In this document: in pieces, positions 1-5,712 of the stretch
Layout of the letters: each line of letters begins with the position of its first letter
Numbering within the stretch: the stretch's first letter is position 1
NCBI GenBank assembly: GCA_910577295.1
Contig: CAJTLS010000043.1
Location: 249-14,064 of the forward strand
Source: an uncultured Eubacterium sp.
GTDB taxonomy: Bacteria > Bacillota > Clostridia > Lachnospirales > Lachnospiraceae
Length of the DNA: 13,816 nucleotides
Direction: 5' to 3'
Position numbers and translations under genes: made by a program
Notes under the pieces: model-generated
Seen by the model: the letters and a program-made list of their open reading frames with translations, nothing else
What the model was told of the DNA's origin: nothing
Databases searched by the model: none

Positions 1-2
1 GC

Positions 3-138
3 AGGCCGCTTTCGCGGCCTTGGTTTGGATTTCATCGTCAAATACAGCGCATTCCGCACGCAGGCGGGCAAAGCCCGCCTGCGGCACCCGGCAAAACGGA
101 CACATCTGCTTTGCATCTGCGTCCGTTTCGCCGGGTCG
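3..138. repeat. Cluster of three perfect or near-perfect hairpins ahead of the small-gene operon
   Basis: Three inverted repeats follow one another. The first has a 7-bp stem at 3-9/14-20 with a TTTC loop. The second has a perfect 11-bp stem at 59-69/73-83 with an AAA loop. The third is long, at 87-101/121-135, pairing CCCGGC with GCCGGG and AAACGGAC with GTCCGTTT around one mismatch. The third loop contains a repeated CATCTGC. No credible gene is seen before the start at 181, so this is probably the structured 5' leader or intergenic region of the operon. None is followed by a clear T-run, so a simple intrinsic terminator is not supported. It could be a transcript-processing or protein-binding site. 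Confidence 0.6.
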
Positions 139-180
139 TATTGTCTATGCAGGGAACATACCGGAAAAAGGAGCGATTCC

Positions 181-345
181 ATGAGATACAAGAAAAAGAC
201 CGTCTGGGCCTATCTGGACGGCAAGAAGCTGGTGGATGTTGTCCAGGCGGCTCTCGACAACGATATGACGGTGGACGATATGAAAAAGCTGCTGGTTCGG
301 GAGAATCCCGGCCATGAGGTCACATTCAAACCGGGGGAGGTGTAA
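181..345 (+). CDS. Small hypothetical protein (54 aa), first gene of the operon
   Basis: I do not recognise this family. The start at 181 is chosen because AAAGGAG lies just upstream (about 167-173) and because the frame upstream of it crosses the hairpin leader, where coding is unlikely. The product begins MRYKKKTVWAYLDGKKL. It has a basic N-terminus, then a short amphipathic helical region (VVQAALDNDMTVDDMKKLL) and an acidic/polar tail. No membrane segment or cysteine motif is present. The pattern would suit a small element-encoded accessory or regulatory protein, but no function can be assigned. The stop is followed after four bases by the start of the next gene, so the two are probably co-translated. 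Confidence 0.6.
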   Translation: MRYKKKTVWAYLDGKKLVDVVQAALDNDMTVDDMKKLLVRENPGHEVTFKPGEV

Positions 346-349
346 TGCA

Positions 350-526
350 ATGCCGTGTCACGTTGAAATCGTAGGGCGGGATGGACGCCTGTTGAGCTAC
401 CATGACTGTCTGATGTGGGCATACCGCCACAAGATGGACCCGCAGAACAGGAAAAGCGCCGTCCGAATCAAGCGCGACAAGCAGCGCGGGGGCTGGAAAT
501 GCTGTGTCACCCTCTACACCCGCTGA
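350..526 (+). CDS. Small basic hypothetical protein (58 aa)
   Basis: The family is not recognised. The ATG at 350 sits about nine bases after the strong Shine-Dalgarno GGGGGAGG (333-340), which lies inside the end of the preceding gene. An in-frame ATG at 314 is less well placed. The protein is rich in Arg and Lys in its second half (RKSAVRIKRDKQRGGWK), with two Cys near its end (WKCCVTLYTR). That charge pattern could fit a nucleic-acid-binding accessory protein, which is inference only. No signal peptide or TM segment is seen. A small GGCC-GAAA-GGCC hairpin (549-560) separates it from the next gene. Confidence 0.6.
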   Translation: MPCHVEIVGRDGRLLSYHDCLMWAYRHKMDPQNRKSAVRIKRDKQRGGWKCCVTLYTR

Positions 527-574
527 TGGACCAATCCAAAATATACAAGGCCGAAAGGCCGGAAAGGAAATCTT

Positions 575-892
575 ATGATTAAGAACCTCTCTCAGCTAAA
601 GAAGGCTTTGAAAGCCAATCCCCGCCTGGAAATTACCGGGCATTGTCAGAGTGACTATGTTGGTCAAGTGCGCCGGGTCACACTGGCGAACTCTGTGGGC
701 TTCTACAGCGTCATGGACGGTCAGCCCGACCACAAAATCAGCCGCGCCAATCAGGGCCGAGGCTCTGTTTTGTACTGGAGCAACGCGCCCTTTTGGACGT
801 TCCGTGACGGTGTGTGCAGTCTGTTCAGTCATGAGGACCACACCCAAGAGCACCTGATTATGGCGTTCCGTGTGTTGGACGATGCCACATAG
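575..892 (+). CDS. Hypothetical protein (105 aa), mobile-element operon
   Basis: The family is not recognised. The start at 575 is preceded by AAGGAAA (about 564-570), just after a GGCC-GAAA-GGCC hairpin. The N-terminus (MIKNLSQLKKALK) looks like a short basic amphipathic helix. It is followed by a mixed alpha/beta-looking region rich in aromatic residues (VLYWSNAPFWTF) and an acidic, His-containing tail (SHEDHTQEH). No TM segment or signal peptide is present, so it is probably cytoplasmic. The stop abuts the Shine-Dalgarno of the next gene, which supports its place in the same operon. Confidence 0.75.
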   Translation: MIKNLSQLKKALKANPRLEITGHCQSDYVGQVRRVTLANSVGFYSVMDGQPDHKISRANQGRGSVLYWSNAPFWTFRDGVCSLFSHEDHTQEHLIMAFRVLDDAT

Positions 893-904
893 GGAGGACA
901 CGAT

Positions 905-1123
905 ATGAAATATCCCGATTTAATCACGCCCGTTGAGGGGCAAATCTATCTCAATCACAACGGCCAGCGCTACCGCTGCATCCGCGTCCTTGACCGGGAA
1001 CACGCTGTCATGGAGCGGTTGACCGACCACTGGACTCTCACGGCCTGCCGCACACGGCGATACGAGGATGGGACCATCGAATGGGACCATTCCATTGACG
1101 GCCACTGGCCGGGGGAGGTTTGA
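905..1123 (+). CDS. Small hypothetical protein (72 aa)
   Basis: No family is recognised. A clear AGGGAGG (891-897) precedes the ATG at 905. The product looks like a compact beta-rich domain. It starts MKYPDLITPVEGQIYLNHNG, followed by YRCIRVLDREHAVMERLTDHWTL and a Trp/His-rich C-terminus (EWDHSIDGHWPGEV). The length, lack of TM segments and single-domain look are typical of short accessory proteins carried between ICE backbone genes. Its last codons overlap the ribosome binding site of the following gene (GGGGGAGG at 1111-1118), so translation is probably coupled. Confidence 0.72.
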   Translation: MKYPDLITPVEGQIYLNHNGQRYRCIRVLDREHAVMERLTDHWTLTACRTRRYEDGTIEWDHSIDGHWPGEV

Positions 1124-1125
1124 CC

Positions 1126-1485
1126 ATGCGTATCCAGAAAATCCCCCTCGACCAGCAGCTTGCCAAGCTGAGGAACGGCTCTCCGGCCCACCCGGAGTTT
1201 AACGCCTGCGCGGTTCGCAATATGGCGAACATACCTGCGATGGCCTACCTGCGCGACTATGGGGCTGAATTTGTGGACCTGACATTCCTCCTGCATATCC
1301 CGGCTGACCAGGAGGAACGAATTACCTATGGCGAAGTTGCCACCATCGTCAGCAAGCTGTGGGAGCAGACAGAAACCAGAGTCACGGCGGCTGAGGCCAT
1401 GGAACTCCTGGCCCTGCCGCTGCTGAACTGTTACGAACGGAGGAAAGGTGCATATGGCAGCAGTACCGAAAATCCCGCTGAGTGA
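1126..1485 (+). CDS. Hypothetical protein (119 aa)
   Basis: The family is not recognised. The ATG at 1126 fits the Shine-Dalgarno GGGGGAGG at 1111-1118; an in-frame TTG at 1120 would be too close to it. The protein begins MRIQKIPLDQQLAKL and is mostly helical, with no TM segment. The following gene starts MAAVPKIPLSERLQF. The shared KIPL-x-(Q/E)-(Q/R)-L opening, plus an N-terminal region mentioning PEFNA versus PNFLA, suggests the two adjacent genes may be diverged paralogues. The 3' end overlaps the next gene by about 30 bases. Confidence 0.75.
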   Translation: MRIQKIPLDQQLAKLRNGSPAHPEFNACAVRNMANIPAMAYLRDYGAEFVDLTFLLHIPADQEERITYGEVATIVSKLWEQTETRVTAAEAMELLALPLLNCYERRKGAYGSSTENPAE

Positions 1486-1762
1486 GCGTTTGCAATTCGC
1501 TGGCGCTGGTGAGCCTAATTTTCTGGCGGCGTTTGAGCTGTTTGCCGATGATTTCTTTACCGCCATTGCAAATCTCACGGGAAATCCGCATTTTGAAAGC
1601 GTGTATCATAACCGTATCGCGGAGTACAACGATGAAAATAACGGCTGTGTGCTCTCAGAAATCATTTACCGGGCCAGCCTGCTGGAGCCGCAGAAGCTGG
1701 AGGTATTCCACGCGATTCTGATTGAGCCGTTCGCCGCATTGGAAGAAAGGAGTGGCCCATGA
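1454..1762 (+). CDS. Hypothetical protein (102 aa), possible paralogue of the preceding gene
   Basis: The function is not recognised. The ATG at 1454 is used because AGGAAAGG (1441-1448) sits at the right distance; a GTG at 1448 lies inside that ribosome binding site. The protein opens MAAVPKIPLSERLQF and contains an acidic-aromatic helix (AAFELFADDFFTAI), then SEIIYRASLLEPQKLEVFHAIL. It is probably soluble and helical. The opening resembles that of the upstream neighbour (KIPLDQQL versus KIPLSERL), which hints at tandem duplication. Its stop overlaps the ATG of the ClpP-like gene as ATGA, so the two are translationally coupled. Confidence 0.75.
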   Translation: MAAVPKIPLSERLQFAGAGEPNFLAAFELFADDFFTAIANLTGNPHFESVYHNRIAEYNDENNGCVLSEIIYRASLLEPQKLEVFHAILIEPFAALEERSGP

Positions 1763-2340
1763 TAACGATACCCTGTATCATCAAAGAATCTTCCGAGGGC
1801 TTTTGCCGACACACCATCCAGGATGAAATGTTCCAGAACCGGGAAATCGAGTGCGTAGGTGAAATCTCCCAGGAATCCGTCTATGGCCTGATTTTGCAGT
1901 TGCGCTATTTACAGCGGGTTGACCCGGAGAAGGAAATCACCATGTATATCAACAGTCCGGGCGGCGAAATCAGCAGCGGCCTTGCACTGTATGACACCAT
2001 GCAGGCTGTCAAATGCCCTGTCCGAACCGTCTGCACCGGAATGGCGGCAAGTATGGCCGCGCTCCTGTTCGCCTCTGGGAACCGGCGCGATATGCTGCCC
2101 CACGCTCGTATCATGATTCATGACCCGCTCATGAGCGGCGGCGTGGGTGGCACAGCCCTCAGAGTTGACGCCCTGGCCCGCGATTTGATGAAAATGCGGG
2201 AAACCGTCGCCATGATCTTCTCCGCGCATTGCGGCCACGCGCTGGAGGAAGTCTATGCCCAGACAGCAACGGACACTTACTTTGACGCACGAGAGGCCAT
2301 TGCCTGGGGTCTCGCTGACCGTATTATCACAGAACTATGA
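1759..2340 (+). CDS. clpP: ClpP-like serine protease subunit encoded on a mobile element
   Basis: This 193-aa protein matches the ClpP/crotonase-fold protease family in length and motifs. Visible landmarks are TMYINSPGGEISSG (about 61-74), the nucleophile segment GMAASMAA with Ser98, IMIHDPL with His121, and a TATDTYFDAREAIAWGLADRI segment where Asp172 fits the third catalytic position. The full Ser-His-Asp triad is therefore present. ClpP normally forms a barrel that degrades proteins delivered by AAA+ unfoldases (ClpX, ClpA or ClpC). No unfoldase is encoded here, so the product may use the host's or work alone. It overlaps the upstream stop (ATGA) and lies 13 bases before the coupling-protein gene, which suggests a role in the life cycle of the element (inference). 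It looks closer to housekeeping ClpP than to phage prohead proteases. Confidence 0.9.
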   Translation: MITIPCIIKESSEGFCRHTIQDEMFQNREIECVGEISQESVYGLILQLRYLQRVDPEKEITMYINSPGGEISSGLALYDTMQAVKCPVRTVCTGMAASMAALLFASGNRRDMLPHARIMIHDPLMSGGVGGTALRVDALARDLMKMRETVAMIFSAHCGHALEEVYAQTATDTYFDAREAIAWGLADRIITEL

Positions 2341-2353
2341 AAGGAGGGCTGAC

Positions 2354-3640
2354 ATGGAAACATATCGTATCCTGGCCCAAGGCCAGACTGTCAGCAACGA
2401 CACCTGGGCCACGGGCCTCAATAACAACGACCTTATCATCGGCCCGTCAGGTGCTGGCAAAACGCGGGGCTATGTGCTCCCTAACATCCTCCAGGCCAGT
2501 GAAAGCCTGATTGTCACCGACACCAAGGGTACGTTGCGGCAGCAGGCGGGCGCGGTCCTGGAGCGGAACGGCTACACGGTCCGGGAAATCGACCTGACCG
2601 ACTGTCTGCGCTCCCCCTGCGGGTACAATCCTCTGCGCTATGTCCGTTACGATGAACAGCGGGACCGCTGGAACGAGCAGGATATTCGCACTATTGCCGC
2701 CGCTGTTGTCCCCGTGGAAAACCACCGGGACCCGTTCTGGGAGTATGCGGCCCGGATGGTACTGGAAAGCCTGATTGGTTATGTGCTGGAGTGCCTGCCA
2801 GCGAACGAGCATACGTTAATCAGCGCGGCAAAGCTGTTGGCTGAAATGGGCGGTCTGTTTGAGCGTCTGATGCTGGAGCTGGCCGAGCTGGACCCGGACA
2901 GCTTCGCCGTCTCCCGGTACAAGCTCTATAAATCCATGAGCAAAGCAGAAAAGATGTATGCGAGTGTTCAAGGGGTACTGGCTGAAAAGCTGTCCGGCCT
3001 GACCTTTGACGGCGTGTCGGCTCTATATAATCATCCAAAACAGCTTGATTTTGTCGATGCTGGCTGGGAGAAAACCGCCGTATTCCTGCATATCAGCGAC
3101 ACGGACCGCTCCATGGACTGTCTCGCCGCTCTGTTCTATGCGCAGGCCCTCCAGGCCCTCTGTGACTTCGCCGACCTGGGACCTGACAATAGGTTGAAAG
3201 TGCCTGTGCGCCTGATTCTGGACGATTTTGCCGCCGCCGCTGATTCCTGCATCCCCGATTTTGATAAAATCACATCTGTCATACGCTCCAGGGAAATCAG
3301 CGTCAGCGTTATCCTCCAGAGCCTGTCCCAGTTAGAGGCCAGCTACGGCCACGCCCGAGCTATGACTATCATCAATAACTGCGACCACCTGCTATACCTG
3401 GGAGGCCAGGACGTGGAAACGGCGCGGTATATCAGCACCAAAGCCAACAAATCCATAAACACCGTGCTCAACATGCCGCTGGATGCCGCTTGGCTGTTCA
3501 CACGAGGGCAGGAGCCGAAGCAGGTGCAGAAATATGATTTGTCACAGCACCCCCGCTACCACGGCCTGTCACATGAACGGGAAATCGCGGTATCAGGGAA
3601 GGAACATGAACCGGACTGGCTGCCAAGGCTGGGGGAATAG
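2354..3640 (+). CDS. VirD4/TraG-type type IV coupling protein (conjugative DNA-transfer ATPase), TM-less
   Basis: The protein is 428 aa from the ATG at 2354, which follows AAAGGAGG (2340-2347). Upstream in-frame starts lie inside the clpP-like gene. Walker A is GPSGAGKT (30-37), then DTKGTL (56-61), a motif typical of TraG/VirD4 proteins. Walker B is RLILDDF (286-292), with DD where DE is more usual. A segment VSVILQSLSQLEASYG (about 316-331) resembles the conserved glutamine-bearing motif of the TraM-recognition/VirD4 family. Coupling proteins deliver the relaxase-DNA complex to the type IV secretion channel at the inner membrane. Most are 550-700 aa with two N-terminal TM helices; this one has none and is short, so it may be a TM-less variant or may rely on a partner anchor. 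No relaxase or channel gene is visible nearby. Confidence 0.9.
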   Translation: METYRILAQGQTVSNDTWATGLNNNDLIIGPSGAGKTRGYVLPNILQASESLIVTDTKGTLRQQAGAVLERNGYTVREIDLTDCLRSPCGYNPLRYVRYDEQRDRWNEQDIRTIAAAVVPVENHRDPFWEYAARMVLESLIGYVLECLPANEHTLISAAKLLAEMGGLFERLMLELAELDPDSFAVSRYKLYKSMSKAEKMYASVQGVLAEKLSGLTFDGVSALYNHPKQLDFVDAGWEKTAVFLHISDTDRSMDCLAALFYAQALQALCDFADLGPDNRLKVPVRLILDDFAAAADSCIPDFDKITSVIRSREISVSVILQSLSQLEASYGHARAMTIINNCDHLLYLGGQDVETARYISTKANKSINTVLNMPLDAAWLFTRGQEPKQVQKYDLSQHPRYHGLSHEREIAVSGKEHEPDWLPRLGE

Positions 3641-3716
3641 CGCCCCCGGCCCCAGCAGCCTAAAATGGCGAATCCCGTTGTATCAAGGCCCTGCTATTTT
3701 ATAATTCCGGCTATTT

Positions 3717-3832
3717 TTTCGGATTTTATAATCCGAAACGCACAGTGACCGGAATTTATAAAATTGGCCTTGAAAATTCCGGGCTTCCGAAACGAAATTA
3801 TAAAAGATTATATTTTTTATAATTTCGTTTCG
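3717..3832. repeat. AT-rich inverted-repeat cluster containing TTATAA words
   Basis: Three stem-loops occur in 116 bases. At 3717-3725/3730-3738 there is a 9-bp stem (TTTCGGATT) with a TTAT loop. At 3749-3757/3774-3782 there is a 9-bp stem (CCGGAATTT). At 3788-3805/3815-3832 there is a perfect 18-bp stem (CGAAACGAAATTATAAAA) with a 9-base loop. The word TTATAA, or a close variant, recurs just before, within and just after the cluster. The regularity suggests a protein-binding or DNA-processing site rather than a terminator. Confidence 0.7.
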
Positions 3833-3884
3833 CTCTGAAATCGCCTGAATTATAAAATCAAATCCGTTGAAAAATCAGGCATCC

Positions 3885-3921
3885 CGGCGGTTTCGGCCCC
3901 GTATGGGCCTCAGAACCGCCG
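3885..3921. repeat. Nested GC-rich hairpin
   Basis: The outer stem is CGGCGGTT (3885-3892) paired with AACCGCCG (3914-3921). The inner stem is GGCCC (3895-3899) paired with GGGCC (3905-3909) around CGTAT. No T-run follows. It links the AT-rich and GC-rich halves of the intergenic region. Confidence 0.6.
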
Positions 3922-3985
3922 AAGGGCGAAAAAGGGCATAAGGGTCGGTGACACACAGGCTAAAACTGCGTTTTATACCTGCGTG

Positions 3986-4152
3986 GTCGGCATAGCCGAC
4001 GCCGATGCCCCTCCGCTGCGCTCCGGGCCACCTCTGTCAAACCGCTGCCGCAGTCTGTCAGAGGCCCTTACTGCGCGGCTTTGCCGCTTGCCCGCTGTCG
4101 CGGGTGCCCTTTAACCCGGCAGAGCCGGGAGAGAAGGGCGGCGGAGCCGCCC
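3986..4152. repeat. Array of GC-rich hairpins with tiny loops
   Basis: Successive perfect stems are seen at 3986-3991/3995-4000 (GTCGGC, loop ATA), 4031-4036/4059-4064 (CCTCTG), 4075-4079/4083-4087 (GCGGC, loop TTT), 4091-4095/4100-4104 (CCCGC, loop TGTC), 4115-4120/4124-4129 (CCCGGC, loop AGA) and 4136-4142/4146-4152 (GGGCGGC, loop GGA). Four of the six have exactly three-base loops, like the hairpin at 59-83. The function is unknown. Confidence 0.65.
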
Positions 4153-4237
4153 CGAGTGATGCAGCGCAACAGATGGACGGAGGCAAAAGTAAACACGGCC
4201 CCAACGCTAAATTGCGTCGAAACCGTGTTAAGTCCTA

Positions 4238-4266
4238 TTGCAATCCGTTCCGTTTTGTTGTAAAAT
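4238..4266 (+). promoter_or_regulatory. Probable sigma-A promoter of the surface-protein operon
   Basis: The -35 box TTGCAA (4238-4243) and -10 box TAAAAT (4261-4266) are separated by 17 bases. Each box differs from consensus at one or two positions. Transcription would start near 4273 and give a leader of about 300 bases before the first start codon at 4574. Confidence 0.55.
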
Positions 4267-4293
4267 AACTGCGAGACACAGAAGCAAAAGGCA

Positions 4294-4324
4294 GGGTGTG
4301 AGGGAGTACCAGTCCCCCACACCC
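4294..4324 (+). promoter_or_regulatory. Leader hairpin just downstream of the putative transcription start
   Basis: GGGTGTG (4294-4300) pairs with CACACCC (4318-4324). GGGA (4302-4305) pairs with TCCC (4313-4316), with one opposed base on each side. The loop contains AGTACC, a word that recurs at 4504-4509 and 4523-4528. The structure would lie near the 5' end of the transcript and could protect it or form part of a regulatory fold. Confidence 0.5.
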
Positions 4325-4428
4325 CTATGCAGGAGACTCGACCTCCCACACAGCAGATTACTGCGCCACGGCCCCATTATACCCTTTTACATAGCATTTA
4401 GCAAGTGGGGATTGTGTGTGTAGCTTCC

Positions 4429-4467
4429 AGCGGTGTAGGGATTATTCGCCCTGCGCCGCTTTTGTTG
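4429..4467 (+). terminator. Intrinsic-terminator-like structure inside the operon leader (possible attenuator)
   Basis: GCGGTGTAGGG (4430-4440) pairs with CCCTGCGCCGC (4449-4459), with two G-T pairs and an 8-base loop. TTTTGTTG follows at once. It lies between the probable promoter and the first start codon of the operon, which is the usual place for transcriptional attenuation. It could instead be the terminator of a short RNA made from the 4238 promoter. Confidence 0.5.
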
Positions 4468-4573
4468 TCTCGCTAGGGAAAGCCTGCGGGGGCCGGGAAT
4501 GGAAGTACCACCCCCAACGGCGAGTACCGCGAGATTACAGGATGGCCGCTCAAAACGGCAAGGAGGTTACAAA

Positions 4574-4711
4574 ATGAGGCGCTTTTTATCTTTTCCTTCG
4601 CTTGCACCGCCGCTGTTTCCGGCGCTTGCCTCCGGAGACAGCGGCAGCAAGGTCCATAATGGGGCCATGCTTGCCTACTTGTTCGGTATTGAGGGGAGGT
4701 GCGGCGAATGA
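4574..4711 (+). CDS. Possible 45-aa small protein or leader peptide with an internal hairpin
   Basis: The ATG at 4574 follows a strong AAGGAGG (4560-4566). The stop overlaps the ATG of the next gene as ATGA (4708-4711), the arrangement expected for translational coupling. The predicted peptide starts MRRFLSFPSLAPPLFPALAS, with a basic start followed by Pro-rich hydrophobic residues; the remainder is nondescript. A very stable stem-loop occupies 4601-4651 inside it, so the sequence is constrained as RNA. The ORF may act mainly to let ribosomes open or cross that structure. I do not recognise the family. It may be a real microprotein, a regulatory leader peptide, or a chance ORF. Confidence 0.45.
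   Translation: MRRFLSFPSLAPPLFPALASGDSGSKVHNGAMLAYLFGIEGRCGE
4601..4651 (+). promoter_or_regulatory. Strong stem-loop within the small ORF upstream of the membrane-protein gene
   Basis: A 14-bp stem (4609-4622 with 4632-4645, one G-T pair) has a 9-base loop. A further 5-bp stem lies below it (CTTGC 4601-4605 with GCAAG 4647-4651). There is no T-run, so it is not a simple terminator. Its position 57 bases before the next start suggests control of translation or RNA stability. Confidence 0.55.
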
Positions 4712-5658
4712 ATCAGGCAGAATTGCTTAATAACACCTGCTATTTGGGCCGTCAATTGGAACAGCTTGCCCAAAAAATGAACCAGATGGCTGCGCTGAAT
4801 AACGCAGTCCAACAAGAAGAATCGTATCAATATATACCACCTCTGTCATGGAATATTTCAAAGCTGTCGGACCGCAGCTTCTCCTTGTGGTGTAAAGTGT
4901 TCGGTATATGGATTTTGTTCCTGCTGTTTCTCGGGGGCATTATCTCATTTATATACGGATTCTTAATCCTCGCATATATCATAGCGAGGAAGCGTACAAA
5001 CTCCAAGTTGCTACGGATAGCAGCAGTGCTCGGCGCTTTTGTGGTGCTGTCTTGTGTTATACCCTTGCTTATCGAACGTTATAACGTGGACTGGAATTTT
5101 TTGCACATCCCCTATTTGAAATGGGCGCTTCTCGTTGTTGCGTATTTTATCGTTGCACGTTCCGCAAGGAAGTTGGCAACTGAAGCGAACTATGCAGCAG
5201 AGAGCGAAAACAACAGAATTTCGCTAAGAAATGCTCAACGTCAGACACATAACGAGGCGCTTGTGAACCAGTGCCATGCGCTCACGCAAGAAGTTCGTGT
5301 TCTCCAGGGAGAGATAGCAAAAACTGTTCAGACCATCCATTTTCCACCGGATTATGTGTGCTTAAATGCTGTACGCTTTTTCATTCATGGCCTCCGAAAT
5401 GACCGTGCGGATGATTACCGACATTTGATTGACCTCTATGAAGAGAACAATTTCCGCCAGCAGATGCTCAATGGTCAACAGGAGCTAATCAATCTGGCAA
5501 GGCAGGCTGTGTACAACCAGCAGCGGATGATACAACTGATGGAGTATGCAAATGCTCTCAGTGCCGCAAATCTGGCGGCCCAAATGCAAACACAGGTTGA
5601 AACCAGAGCTGCCGCCGCTCAGGTGAGCCATGCTGTCTACAATGCATCCACGTATTGA
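4708..5658 (+). CDS. Multi-pass membrane protein with cytoplasmic-type coiled-coil tail (316 aa), function unknown
   Basis: The ATG at 4708 follows GGGGAGG (4693-4699) and overlaps the preceding stop; a GTG at 4699 lies within the ribosome binding site. An N-terminal polar helix (MNQAELLNNTCYLGRQLEQLAQKMNQ and onward, about 1-38) precedes hydrophobic segments at about 62-93 (long, possibly two passes), 101-122 and 136-150, then a basic RSARK stop-transfer stretch. Residues 160-316 are soluble and helical, with a predicted coiled coil around 180-212. A segment FPPDYVCLNAVRFFIHGLRN then runs into RADDYRHLIDLYEE. This tail resembles that of uncharacterised Firmicutes membrane proteins with NGRADTLKEALNLYEE-like segments (from memory, not searched). 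The downstream gene encodes a secreted surface protein in the same operon, so a role in its export or in sensing is conceivable but unproven. Base composition is more AT-rich than the 1-3640 operon. Confidence 0.85.
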   Translation: MNQAELLNNTCYLGRQLEQLAQKMNQMAALNNAVQQEESYQYIPPLSWNISKLSDRSFSLWCKVFGIWILFLLFLGGIISFIYGFLILAYIIARKRTNSKLLRIAAVLGAFVVLSCVIPLLIERYNVDWNFLHIPYLKWALLVVAYFIVARSARKLATEANYAAESENNRISLRNAQRQTHNEALVNQCHALTQEVRVLQGEIAKTVQTIHFPPDYVCLNAVRFFIHGLRNDRADDYRHLIDLYEENNFRQQMLNGQQELINLARQAVYNQQRMIQLMEYANALSAANLAAQMQTQVETRAAAAQVSHAVYNASTY

Positions 5659-5712
5659 ATATTCATGTTTCCAAGTGCTTTATTAAAAATATCGGAAAGG
5701 AACCATAGTACG

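Larger units (their letters stand above)
3641..4237. other. Long non-coding, hairpin-rich intergenic region
   Basis: About 600 bases after the coupling-protein gene carry no convincing gene. The left half is AT-rich, with repeated TTATAA words inside inverted repeats. The right half is GC-rich, with consecutive short perfect hairpins. An open frame over 4005-4268 exists, but it runs straight through the hairpins, lacks a ribosome binding site and has biased composition, so I do not call it. In conjugative elements such a region next to transfer genes can hold an oriT or a replication origin; that is a hypothesis here because no known nick sequence was recognised. Confidence 0.6.

Noticed and set aside
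4005..4268. 87-codon plus-strand frame over the GC-rich hairpin array
   Set aside because: It crosses five hairpins, has no ribosome binding site, and its composition follows the palindromes. I treat the region as non-coding, although its last part reads oddly protein-like.
5656..5686. TTGAAT ... TATTAA as a separate promoter for the surface-protein gene
   Set aside because: The spacing is 19 bases, the boxes are weak, and the start of transcription would fall on the ribosome binding site. Read-through from the operon is simpler.
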